Assembly: GCF_009932355.1 (NCBI RefSeq)
Contig: NZ_LEKU01000008.1
Location: 36,756 to 100,755 of the forward strand
Length of the DNA stretch: 64,000 bases
Reading direction: 5' to 3'
Source: Riemerella anatipestifer_E
Lineage (GTDB): Bacteria; Bacteroidota; Bacteroidia; Flavobacteriales; Weeksellaceae
The translations under genes and the position numbers were made by a program. Under the pieces are notes generated by a model that did not search any database, was not told where the DNA came from, and worked only from the letters and a program-made list of their open reading frames with translations. How positions within the stretch are numbered: the stretch's first letter is position 1; every line of letters begins with the position of its first letter. Below, in pieces: positions 50,846 to 60,600 of the stretch.

Positions 50846-52462
50846 TTATTTTTGAGCCGTATACGGAACTAATAGATATCCCTCCGCTAAAGTTACAAAA
50901 TTTTTCACTTGGTCATCTATCCATTGTTGATTTTTTCCTAACTCTTGTGCCATAAACTGTGCTACTTTCTCAGCTACATCTATCGCTGCACGAGCGTCTA
51001 AAAATAGTAATCTTACTCTTCTTGCAAGTACATCTTCTACCGTTTGTGCCATTTCTTGGTGCACAGCCCAATAGACCTCAGCTAAAGTATAAGGATAGTC
51101 TTTGTGTAATTTTTCAGAAAGTCTTCCATCTTCATTCATTAGCTTTTGAATATAAGGAATATCCGAACCATAAACATAAAGGTGATTAGACATATCCACC
51201 TTTTCTGCAGGAATGTTACCATGTATAGAAAGATGTTCTGTATTACAAGGTTTCTTTTCTATACCACTATGTACCTTAAGAGCTTCGTCTATGGTATCTT
51301 CTGCCATTTTTCTATAAGTAGTCCATTTACCTCCTGTAATAGTGACTAGTCCTGTTTCTGATACTATTACTTTATGGCTTCTAGAGACTTCTTTTGTACT
51401 TCCACCTTCTTTGTCTGGAGCAGCAAGAGGACGAAGTCCTGCAAATACAGATTTCACATCTTCACGAGCAGGTTTTTTCACTAAGAATCTTCTAGCTGTT
51501 TCTAGCACAAATTCTATTTCTTTCTCCAAAGCCTTTGGTTCAAAACTAGGTTCTTCTATAAGTGTATCTGTAGTACCTACCACTACCTTATCATGCCAAG
51601 GTACGGCAAATAACACTCTACCATCTGAAGTTTTAGGTATCATTAACGCATCATTTGAAGGTAAGAAAGATTTATCTAAAACCAAATGAATACCCTGACT
51701 AGGCACTACAAATTTTTTGTGTTTAGGGTTATTCATATTAAGAATATCATTGGTAAATACTCCCGTTGCGTTTACTACAACTTTAGCCGAAAGTTCATAC
51801 TCTTCCCCTGAGAGTTCATCTCGCATTTTTACACCAGAGATTTTACCTTTCTCATCTTTAAGCAAACCTATCACTCTAGCATAGTTTAACACAGTCCCTC
51901 CTTTTTCAACGATTGTCTGTGCTATATTAAGGGCTAACCTCGCATCATCAAACTGTCCATCTTGATAAACTACCCCACTAGACAAACTTTTAGGCTCTAC
52001 CGTTGGCAGTTTTTTAATAGTTTCGTTTTTATTGATATACTTTGTTTTACCTAAACTTAAACTTCCTGCTAGAAAATCATAGATAGAAAGTCCTATCTTG
52101 TAGTAAGGTCCTCCCCACCAAGTATAATTAGGAATAACAAAAGACTGATTTTTAAACAAATGAGCCGCATTTTTCGCTAAAAGCCCTCTTTCTCTAAGAG
52201 CCTCCTTTACTAGACCTACATCTCCCTGTGCTAAATATCTAACACCGCCATGCACTAGCTTTGTACTCCTACTAGAAGTCCCCTTAGAAAAATCATGAGA
52301 TTCTAGCAATAGCGTTTTATACCCTCTACTAGTGGCATCAAGTGCTGCTCCTAGACCACTTGCTCCTCCACCAATCACAATAAAGTCCCACTGAGAAACT
52401 TTGTTTAACTCTGAGATAAAACTATTTCGATTCATTTTGAAAGTATTTTTGTTTAACTTCAT
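50846..52462 (-). CDS. glpD: Aerobic glycerol-3-phosphate dehydrogenase
   Basis: 538 residues from the ATG at 52462; a second ATG at 52435 is possible. FAD-binding FIVIGGGASGLGAALDATSRGYKTLLLE, followed by DFSKGTSSRSTKLVHGGVRYL, and the C-terminal domain with AVHQEMAQTVEDVLARRVRLLFLDA. It oxidises glycerol 3-phosphate to dihydroxyacetone phosphate at the membrane and passes electrons to menaquinone. First gene of glpD-glpK-glpF-omp, with its own -7 box. Confidence 0.96.
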   Translation of the reverse strand: MKLNKNTFKMNRNSFISELNKVSQWDFIVIGGGASGLGAALDATSRGYKTLLLESHDFSKGTSSRSTKLVHGGVRYLAQGDVGLVKEALRERGLLAKNAAHLFKNQSFVIPNYTWWGGPYYKIGLSIYDFLAGSLSLGKTKYINKNETIKKLPTVEPKSLSSGVVYQDGQFDDARLALNIAQTIVEKGGTVLNYARVIGLLKDEKGKISGVKMRDELSGEEYELSAKVVVNATGVFTNDILNMNNPKHKKFVVPSQGIHLVLDKSFLPSNDALMIPKTSDGRVLFAVPWHDKVVVGTTDTLIEEPSFEPKALEKEIEFVLETARRFLVKKPAREDVKSVFAGLRPLAAPDKEGGSTKEVSRSHKVIVSETGLVTITGGKWTTYRKMAEDTIDEALKVHSGIEKKPCNTEHLSIHGNIPAEKVDMSNHLYVYGSDIPYIQKLMNEDGRLSEKLHKDYPYTLAEVYWAVHQEMAQTVEDVLARRVRLLFLDARAAIDVAEKVAQFMAQELGKNQQWIDDQVKNFVTLAEGYLLVPYTAQK

Positions 52463-52475
52463 TTTAATTCACTAA

Positions 52476-52483
52476 CAAATATA
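52476..52483 (-). promoter_or_regulatory. -7 box of the glp operon
   Basis: TATATTTG on the minus strand, 13 nt before the ATG at 52462. Confidence 0.6.
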
Positions 52484-52613
52484 AAAGAAAAAAATCGAAA
52501 CTAAAAGAAATAAATTTTAAAAACTGTTAAATATCATCATCTTAAAAAAAGAAATACATACTTACACAAAGTAAACAAACTATACTTTTAAAAACTCAAT
52601 AAAACATTCAAAC

Positions 52614-52650
52614 CACAAAAAAGCCGAAAGGCAAATGCACTTTCGGCTTT
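52614..52650 (-). terminator. Terminator of ribBA
   Basis: Stem AAAGCCGAAAG / CTTTCGGCTTT, with T6 on the minus strand. Confidence 0.9.
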
Positions 52651-52695
52651 CAATTAACCATTAAAATCTTATTATGAAAACTTTGTTACAATAAT

Positions 52696-53817
52696 CTAAA
52701 GCTGTACCATTTCGGTAACTTCTACATCATAACCTGAAATCACAGGTTTCTGATCTGGATTTTGAGTGATTACTCTAAATTTAGTTATCCCCAAGTGTTT
52801 TAAAATTTGTGTACCTACGCCGTACTCCATATAGTTAGCAGAGAGTGTAGGACGCTGTACTTGCCCATCTTGATAATCTAAAAACTGCTGGAGTTTTCTC
52901 ATTGTATTTTCTGCATTAGAAACATTATTGATGAATATAATTGCTCCTTTACCTTCCTCATGTATCATTTTGGTAACTTTTTCCAAAAGATTTTGCTCTC
53001 CAGAAATAAACCTGCTTAACACATCAAAATATGAGCTAGAACTCTGTACTCTTACTAAAATTGGTTCATCTTCCGTCCACTCTCCTTTTGTGAATGCAAA
53101 ATGGATTTGCTCAGTATGTTTTTCTTGAAACGCATGGAATTTAAACTCTCCGTAAAGCGTCTTTACCGTTCTTTCTTCTATTTTATTTACTAAATCTCCT
53201 TTTCTAAGACGGTATTCTATCAAATCTTCTATAGAAACTATTTTAAGGTCGTGTTTTTTTGCCAACTCTACCAATTGTGGCAATCTTGCCATCGTCCCAT
53301 CATCATTCATAATTTCGCAGATAACGCCACCTTCTTTCAGTCCTGCTAGTTTGGTAAGGTCTATTGCAGCTTCGGTGTGTCCTGCTCTTTTTAGAACTCC
53401 TCCTTTTTTAGCTCTAAGCGGAAATATATGTCCTGGACGCATAAAGTCGGTTGGTTTAGTAGAGCTATCCATAAGTGCTTGAATAGTTTTGGCTCTATCA
53501 CTCGCAGAAATACCTGTAGAAACTCCCTCTCCCAACAAGTCTATGGATACTGTAAAAGCAGTTTCTTTAGGGTCGCTGGTGCGGGATACCATAATATCTA
53601 GTCCTAGCTCATCACACCTTTCCTCTGGCAGAGGTGTACATATAAGCCCACGACCATAGATAGTCATAAAATTGATGATTTCTGGTGTTGTAAGTTCCGC
53701 CGCAGAAAGAAAATCACCCTCGTTTTCTCTGTTTTCGTCATCTACAACAATGATGATTTTTCCATTTCTAAGATCCTCCAATGCTTCTGGAATGGTATTG
53801 AGTTTTATATCTGACAT
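52696..53817 (-). CDS. ribB: 3,4-dihydroxy-2-butanone-4-phosphate synthase fused to a degenerate GTP cyclohydrolase II domain
   Basis: 373 residues. RibB half (1-205) is intact: DDENRENEGDFLSAAE, STGISASDRAKTI, RPGHIFPLRA and AGHTEAAIDLTKLAGL, so it should turn ribulose 5-phosphate into the four-carbon riboflavin precursor. The RibA half (210-373) keeps fold landmarks (VRV, YGVGTQILKHLGI), but the three zinc-binding cysteines of GTP cyclohydrolase II align with Ser261, Ser272 and Glu274, and the H-S-E-C motif reads Q-S-S-S. GTP ring opening is therefore unlikely and a separate RibA should exist elsewhere. Monocistronic. Confidence 0.85.
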   Translation of the reverse strand: MSDIKLNTIPEALEDLRNGKIIIVVDDENRENEGDFLSAAELTTPEIINFMTIYGRGLICTPLPEERCDELGLDIMVSRTSDPKETAFTVSIDLLGEGVSTGISASDRAKTIQALMDSSTKPTDFMRPGHIFPLRAKKGGVLKRAGHTEAAIDLTKLAGLKEGGVICEIMNDDGTMARLPQLVELAKKHDLKIVSIEDLIEYRLRKGDLVNKIEERTVKTLYGEFKFHAFQEKHTEQIHFAFTKGEWTEDEPILVRVQSSSSYFDVLSRFISGEQNLLEKVTKMIHEEGKGAIIFINNVSNAENTMRKLQQFLDYQDGQVQRPTLSANYMEYGVGTQILKHLGITKFRVITQNPDQKPVISGYDVEVTEMVQL

Positions 53818-53837
53818 CTCTTATTTTTAATCGGAAA

Positions 53838-53845
53838 CAAAGATA
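53838..53845 (-). promoter_or_regulatory. -7 box of ribBA
   Basis: TATCTTTG on the minus strand, 20 nt before the ATG. Confidence 0.6.
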
Positions 53846-53888
53846 ATAGGATTAAAGGGTTCTAGCAAATTTTTGGAACAGATACTGA

Positions 53889-54060
53889 ATATATACAACA
53901 CCTACGGTATATCCAACGCATTGCGTGAGGACGAAGGGCATTGTTGGAGCTCATAATAAAACCCCAAGAGAAATACTTCTTGGGGTTTTATTATAGCGAC
54001 TGCCCGAAGACCGACCCTAGCGGAGGGACTAAGCCTAGGCAAGGGGCACGCCCACATAAA
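53889..54060. other. Structured GC-rich intergenic element (candidate ncRNA or dispersed repeat)
   Basis: Much richer in G and C than its surroundings. Helices seen: palindrome ACGCATTGCGT (53926-53936); 17-bp perfect stem 53953-53969 / 53978-53994; outer pairs GTTG/CGAC and GGGCA (53936-53940) / TGCCC (54001-54005); right-hand hairpin CCCT/AGGG; palindrome GCCTAGGC (54033-54040); and an alternative partner GGGCA (54044-54048) for the same TGCCC. No convincing open frame. The strand of any RNA is not known. Confidence 0.5.
53953..53994. terminator. Strong 17-bp hairpin inside the GC-rich element
   Basis: ATAATAAAACCCCAAGA / TCTTGGGGTTTTATTAT, 8-nt loop. The T-rich 3' arm makes it terminator-like in either direction. 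Confidence 0.6.
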
Positions 54061-54063
54061 AAA

Positions 54064-54891
54064 TTACAATTGGTCTATTTTTTCGGAGTTGTGCAGTTCT
54101 ACTGGTTTACCTTTTTTACGGAGCTTCATATTGATGAATTCTACCGCTAATGAGAAGAAAATAGCAAAGTATAAATACCCTTTAGGAATTACACCCACCT
54201 CTTGGTCAAACAAGGAGAAATGCCCTAAATGAGAAGCTTCGGCAAGTAACATTACCCCTATCAAAATAAGGAACGAAAGCCCCAAAATCTGAATAGTAGG
54301 ATGCTGATTAACAAAATTACTTACAGGGCCTGCAAATGCCATCATAATCACTACTGAAATCACTACTGCCAAAATCATTATCGTTAACGCTCCAGCCTCC
54401 CCATACTGATTAAAACTTACCAAACCTACCGCTGTAAGGATACTATCAAAAGAAAACACCAAGTTAAGTGCAGCTATCTGTGCGATAGCAGAGCCTAAAG
54501 AGGTTTTACCTGTGCCTGAAACTTTAAGTTCTTCCTCCCCTTCTAGTTTATGGTGAATTTCTGATACGGATTTGTAAAGCAAAAACAATCCTCCTATAAA
54601 TATAATTAAACTTTGCCCCGTAACACTACCATGGAACCAAGACAAATGAACCCCAAACAGCTCACTATTAAGGCTAACCACCCACTTGATACCAAACAAA
54701 AGAGCAATTCTAAAAACCATTGCCAATACAAGTCCTATATTTCTTGCTTTTCTTTGATCTTTCGGTTCTATTTTATTAGATACTATAGAGATGAAAACAA
54801 TGTTATCTATCCCCAATACTATTTCTAAAAAGGTCAGCGTTAAGAGTGCTATCCAAGCATCGGCTGATGAAAATACTTCTAAAAATTCCAT
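54064..54891 (-). CDS. TerC family integral membrane protein
   Basis: 275 residues, about 7-8 membrane helices. The two conserved acidic motifs are present: FLEIVLGIDNIVFI near the N-terminus and LVFSFDSILTAVG in the middle, which form the metal-ion site of TerC/Alx-type proteins. A charged linker (HHKLEGEEELKVSGTGK) lies between halves. TerC proteins relate to metal (Mn) export or co-translational metalation of exported proteins; tellurite resistance itself is not implied by a lone copy. The stop lies next to the GC-rich element. Confidence 0.9.
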   Translation of the reverse strand: MEFLEVFSSADAWIALLTLTFLEIVLGIDNIVFISIVSNKIEPKDQRKARNIGLVLAMVFRIALLFGIKWVVSLNSELFGVHLSWFHGSVTGQSLIIFIGGLFLLYKSVSEIHHKLEGEEELKVSGTGKTSLGSAIAQIAALNLVFSFDSILTAVGLVSFNQYGEAGALTIMILAVVISVVIMMAFAGPVSNFVNQHPTIQILGLSFLILIGVMLLAEASHLGHFSLFDQEVGVIPKGYLYFAIFFSLAVEFINMKLRKKGKPVELHNSEKIDQL

Positions 54892-55104
54892 TATTTATTT
54901 CATTTGAATTAAGGGCGTAAAATTAGAAAAGTTTTTGAGACTTACACAAAAAATAATACTTAGATATTTTGCCGTAAGGTAAAAGCTTGATATTAAATAT
55001 CGAAATATAGCTATTCAAGCACTAAAATGATTTAGTTAGATTCTCTAACATTGATTTTCAAAGTGAAAAATATAAAAATTTATTCTATTATTTTATTTTT
55101 ACAT

Positions 55105-55112
55105 TAAATTTG
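55105..55112 (+). promoter_or_regulatory. -7 box of the AsmA-like gene
   Basis: TAAATTTG, 15 nt before the ATG at 55128. The 236-bp gap from 54892 holds, besides this, only AT-rich sequence with a weak GCTTGA...TCAAGC inverted repeat. Confidence 0.55.
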
Positions 55113-55127
55113 CTTCTTTTTGCCATC

Positions 55128-57587
55128 ATGAATAAAATTCTCAAAAAAACATTGATAGGGTTAGGCATTTTTATTGCCATTATTTTATTAGCTAATTTAG
55201 TCTTAAACTTAGCCTTAAACTACTACCTTCCAAAATATATCAAAGATAACACTGATTACAAGGTCAGTTATAAATCTATAGATGTAGACATCAGTACCGG
55301 AAATATACGCTCCACAGGCATTAAAATATCTAACCTAAACCCTAAAAATCAAGACATTATAGGACTATCTGGTGACATAGGCACTTTACAGATTAGTAGA
55401 CTGGGAATGTACGATGCCTTGTTTAATAAAAAAATAAGTTCAGATGAACTCTTACTAGAACACCCCAACCTTAAAATAACCCTTGCTAAACCTGTAGATA
55501 AAAAATCTAATAAAGAGAAAAAGCCTATTTTACTAAAAAACATAACTATTAAAAATGGAAATATATCCATAGTAAAACATACACAAAAACCTTTCCTATC
55601 TGTAAATGAGTTAAATCTTACAGTATCTAACCTTAGAATGACCAAAGAAAGCATTGAGAAAAAATTACCCGTGGTTTTTGACCAATATTCTATCAGCGGA
55701 AAAAACTTCTTTATAAGACCCGATGAAATTTATGATCTGAAAGCCAAACAGATAAAAACAGAAAACGGAGAAATAAACATTCTTGATTTTCAGCTGAAGC
55801 CATTACTTACTTACGCTCAGTTTATCAAAAAATTCCCTAAAAAAAGAAACCTTTTCGATTTTGAAACTAGGGAAATGAGCTTCAAAGACATTAAGATAAA
55901 CGACGAAAAAATAAGCTTATCAGAAGTACGATTTGAACAACCTTTCTTAAAAATGTACACCACATCTGCTCAACCAGAGAAAAAAGAAAAATCTTTCACT
56001 TATGAAGTAATGCTGCAGAATGTGCTCATGAATCAATCAAAAATATTGATAATAAAACCCAATGGAAGAAAACTTTTTTCAGGAGAACAACTTGACATGA
56101 ACCTTAGCAAGCTCGCAATGAACGAAGAAACAGCGAAAGGTAACATTCCTTTTAAGTATGAAAAATTTTATATAAAAGGGTCTAAACTCAATTATATTTC
56201 GGAAACACAGGAAGTGAAAGTAGAACACATAACTCTAGATACCAAATCTGCTCAACTTGAAAATGTGTTATTAAAACCAACAGTTACCAATTCTTATAAG
56301 ACTTTAATAAATGCTAATGCTAAATTAATATCACTAAAACTAAATGACTGGAGTCTTGAAAAAAATAAATTGAAACTAGATGCACAGAGCCTACACATCC
56401 TAGGTTTCAATGGTACAATTGACCTTCCAAAACAAAAATATAAATCAAAGCCTTTAGGATTTGGTGGTATACAATTTCCCATAAAACTTAACAATTTTAT
56501 ACTAGAAAAAGCCAATATTAACTTCAATAAAGGAGAACAAAATCAAGCACTTAATACACTTAATATAAAAGCTCAAAATATAGAGTTAAATGAACAGACT
56601 ATAAAAAATAGAATCCCCTGCAAAATAGGTAATTATAGCATTACTGCAAAAAGTTTTAGTTCTAAAATCAACCAATATTATGAACTAAATACAGGTCTTA
56701 TAAAAGCAAATAATCAGAGCCTACAAGTCAATCAATTTGCTCTAAAGCCAAGAGTATCTCGTTCACAATTCATTCGAATGATACCTGTAGAAAGAGACAT
56801 GTACACTATTAGTGTAAACCAAATAGCTGCACAAGGAAACCTAAACCCTGAAACATTCGGTAAATCTTTGGATATTGACCAACTTAATATTTCTAACATT
56901 GACGCTAACATTTTTCGTAGTACGATACCTAAAGATGATAACTCTGAAAAACCGTTATATTCTACGTTATTAAGATCCATTAAAATTCCTTTAGTAGTAA
57001 GAAACACAAATATTAAAAATTCTGTGCTAGTATACGAGGAAGATACAGAAAAAAGCAAAGGACCAGGAAAATTAACTTTCACTAATTTTAATCTAAATAT
57101 TAAAAACATTAACTCTGGTAAAACCAAAAATACCAAAATACCCGTTCAAGCAAATGCTCTTTTTATGGGAGTCTCACCTCTACAAGCTCATTGGACTTTA
57201 GATACTGCAAGTCTCCAAGATGCATTTACCATAAAGGGAAGTCTAAGCAACTTACCTGCCCCAGAAATCAATCCTTTCTTAGAACCTTATCTAAAAATAA
57301 AAACAGAAGGAAAAATAGAGCATCTTATGTTCGATTTTCGAGGTAACAAGAATGGTATTAATGGTAATTTTAAGATTGCTCACAAAGATTTAAAAGTAAA
57401 TATATTAAATGATGATGGAGAAAAAAGAAAATTATTAACAGCCATAGCCAATATCATTATAAAAAAAGACTCAAAGCCTAGACCCTCTGATGTAGAAATA
57501 GGAGAGGTAAAACATGCAAAACATAGCTCATTCTTTAATTTATTTTGGAAAGGAATTTTAGAAGGCTTAAAAAAAACATTGATATAG
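55128..57587 (+). CDS. AsmA/DUF748-like envelope protein
   Basis: 819 residues from the ATG at 55128; a TTG six codons earlier lies in the -7 box. An N-terminal helix (GLGIFIAIILLANLVLNLAL) anchors the protein in the inner membrane. Then follows a long repetitive beta-strand region typical of AsmA-like/DUF748 proteins (YKVSYKSIDVDISTGNIRSTGIKISNL, repeated units with KPxxxxSQFIRMIPVERDMYT). AsmA-like proteins form hydrophobic grooves spanning the periplasm and move phospholipids to the outer membrane; this role is inferred by similarity. Monocistronic. Confidence 0.75.
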   Translation: MNKILKKTLIGLGIFIAIILLANLVLNLALNYYLPKYIKDNTDYKVSYKSIDVDISTGNIRSTGIKISNLNPKNQDIIGLSGDIGTLQISRLGMYDALFNKKISSDELLLEHPNLKITLAKPVDKKSNKEKKPILLKNITIKNGNISIVKHTQKPFLSVNELNLTVSNLRMTKESIEKKLPVVFDQYSISGKNFFIRPDEIYDLKAKQIKTENGEINILDFQLKPLLTYAQFIKKFPKKRNLFDFETREMSFKDIKINDEKISLSEVRFEQPFLKMYTTSAQPEKKEKSFTYEVMLQNVLMNQSKILIIKPNGRKLFSGEQLDMNLSKLAMNEETAKGNIPFKYEKFYIKGSKLNYISETQEVKVEHITLDTKSAQLENVLLKPTVTNSYKTLINANAKLISLKLNDWSLEKNKLKLDAQSLHILGFNGTIDLPKQKYKSKPLGFGGIQFPIKLNNFILEKANINFNKGEQNQALNTLNIKAQNIELNEQTIKNRIPCKIGNYSITAKSFSSKINQYYELNTGLIKANNQSLQVNQFALKPRVSRSQFIRMIPVERDMYTISVNQIAAQGNLNPETFGKSLDIDQLNISNIDANIFRSTIPKDDNSEKPLYSTLLRSIKIPLVVRNTNIKNSVLVYEEDTEKSKGPGKLTFTNFNLNIKNINSGKTKNTKIPVQANALFMGVSPLQAHWTLDTASLQDAFTIKGSLSNLPAPEINPFLEPYLKIKTEGKIEHLMFDFRGNKNGINGNFKIAHKDLKVNILNDDGEKRKLLTAIANIIIKKDSKPRPSDVEIGEVKHAKHSSFFNLFWKGILEGLKKTLI

Positions 57588-57641
57588 AGATAAATTTACC
57601 CACATCAAATTATAATATTAATCTAAGATAAAGCATCACAT

Positions 57642-60600
57642 ATGCATCCATACAACGCTATAAGTGCTTCGGCAGGTTCGGGAAAAACCTATACCCTCGT
57701 TATCAGAATACTCTCTCTGTGCCTTAGAACACCAGACGAAAAAGCCATACGCTACATTCTTGCTCTTACCTTTACCAACAAAGCCGCCAACGAAATGAAA
57801 GAGCGTATCTTGCAATGGCTAGAAGCATTTACCAAAGAGGACTATCTACAGAACAACGAGCTAAAAGCTATACAATCTTACTTGGAGACACAAGGGATAA
57901 AGCTCACCATTGAAGACCTTCACTACCGTTCCAAAAAAGTTTTAGACTACATCCTGCATCACTATTCTATTTTAAACATTGGGACAATAGATAAATTTAA
58001 TGCAAAACTGGTAAGGAGTTTTTCCTACGAATTGGGATTGGCACAGAATTTCAACCTAGAAATCAATAACGAGCCCTACCTCATAGAAGCAGTTGACCAA
58101 CTATTAGATAAAATAGGAGAAGACCCAAAAGTTTCGGAAGCGTTTATGGATTTCGTTAATTACAACCTAGAAAATGAGGAACGAATCAATGTAAATAAAA
58201 CACTGTACGACCGAGCCAAAACCTTCGTAAACGATGTACACTACGAAGAATTGCAAAAAAATAAAGCCTTTGATTGGGAGGCTTATGATAACCTTAAACT
58301 AAAACTTAGAACGCAGCTTACACAACACCACAACGAGGCCTTGCAATATGCCAAAAAGGCTTTAGCTCTCATTAGCGAAAATAATTTAGAAATTAAAGAT
58401 TTCCAAGGCGGAGCGAGTTCTGGGCTAGGAAAGTTTTTTGAAGAAGCTCTAAAGTTTTATACTGGGCAGAGAGATAAATTCCCCTTTCCGTCCGATGAAG
58501 AAAAAGCTTTAGAACGCTTCCGAAAAGGCACGGCGTCTAAAGACAATACCATTATAAGTGCTGTATTTTCCATTTTGGATACCCTTATAGAATGGAGAAC
58601 ACTCATCATCACAAACTATGTAACTTCGGAAAAGAAAGCCAAAATTCTTAAAGAATTGCTACCACTCAAAATCAATAAAGAAATCCGTGAGCAGCTAGAA
58701 ATCATAGAAGATGAAGACGATTTGGTACTTCTTTCCAAGTTCAATATTCTAATCAAAGAAAATTTACGAGAGGAGCCATCGGCTTTTATTTATGAGAAAA
58801 TAGGCACGAGATATCAGCATTATTTTTTTGATGAATTCCAAGACACTTCCAAACTACAGTGGGAAAATATTATTCCACTTAGAGACCACACCATCAGCTC
58901 CGAAGACCACAGCTTTACCCTCGTAGGCGACCCTAAACAAAGTATCTACAGATTTAGAGGTGGTGATGCAGAGCAGATGCTAGACATCATCAATGGTAAA
59001 GAAGCAACAGGCGTGGACATCAACCTTGAAAATCTTGAAAATAACTGGAGAAGTGCCCAAAATATTGTTCGTTTTAATAATGAACTTTATGCCTTTATGG
59101 CAAAAGATTTGGAACAGGAAGAACACAGACACCTTTTTGCAGAACAAGGGCAACAAATAGCTAAAAGAGAAGGTCTACTAGGGCGAGTAAGAGTAAATCT
59201 AGTAGAATACGACCGAAAAGATGAAGTTTTCTTTGACGAGGTAGCCAACCAAATGTTTGAAGATATTAAAACTTGCCTAAACAACGGCTTCCAATTTTCG
59301 GACATCTGCATTATGTGCCGAACAAAAGGAGAAATAAAACAGTTATCTCAAAGACTAGGACTACTAAAAGTCAATTATAAAAATACCGAAACCTACATTA
59401 AAACCATTTCTGAAAAAGGCTTAAGTTTAGATTTATCCAAAACCCTTTTGGCAACCATAGAATACCTTAAATGGGAAAACGACACTTCTAACTACGACAG
59501 CCTTATGAGAGCTTTGTATCACCTCAATAGTTTAGGAAGAATTAACATAAATTTGTTCTCCGAAGAAATCACAAGCCTTCTGGAACTTAAAACTTCCGAT
59601 GCGATTTTGGAAGAATTGAATAAACAATATGGCATTGAACTTAATCATCAGCACTACCTACATCTCAATCTTTATAATAGGATAGAGTATTTGGTAAAAC
59701 AATTTGCCGTACCTCAACAAGAGACCGATTTTATACTAAATTTCTTAGAGGAAGTCTATGCCTTTAACCAAAATCCAGGAAAAACTTTAAAAGATTTTAT
59801 TAAATACTGGGACGAAGAAGCCTCGGAAAAATCCATACAATCCTCCGAAAATATAGACGCCATCAAAATGATGACCATACACGCTACCAAAGGTTTAGAG
59901 TATCCTGTGGTATTTCTCCCAATGAAAAACAGCCACAAAGATAGCTCTTTTAATGATTGGCTATCGGTAGATTTAGAAAATTTAAAATCGGTTAATCTTA
60001 GTCAGTTCAAAAAAGAACTTTTGGTGTATGATGACACTTTGAAATCATTTTCAGAAGAAAACACCTATAAAAATAAAATCGACCGCTATTGTGTGCAATA
60101 TGTTGCCACGACCAGACCTGTGGAGCAACTTTTCCTATATCTCCAAAAGCCTAGTCAGTCAGGAGAAAACAAACTAGAAATATTGGACTTTGTACAGCAG
60201 TTTAACGCTTCCGAACAGCAATTTGACCTTTATCCAGAAGAAAATAATTCTTATCAAAAACAAAATCGTAAGAAAAAACCAACCGAAATCAACAAACAAA
60301 ACGTAGAAATCACACCTAACACTTGTATTTCTAACAATATCCAAATCGCAACACCTTCTAAAAACTATCAAGAGCGAAACGAAAAAGTGCGTACAGGGAT
60401 TTTCACTCACGAAATTCTATCCAAAATCAAGACTAAAAACGACATTACACCTGTCCTATCCAGCTATCTGATAGACGGCATTATAACCGAACAAGAAAAA
60501 ACGGAGATAGAAAAAACCATTCTTTCGGTAGTGGAGCATCACTCCTATTCCTTTTATTTTGAAGAGATTGAAGAAGTTTACAACGAAAGAGATTTTATGC

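Noticed and set aside
54064..54891. TerC gene as a tellurite-resistance determinant
   Set aside because: No ter cluster genes nearby; TerC proteins have general metal-related roles.
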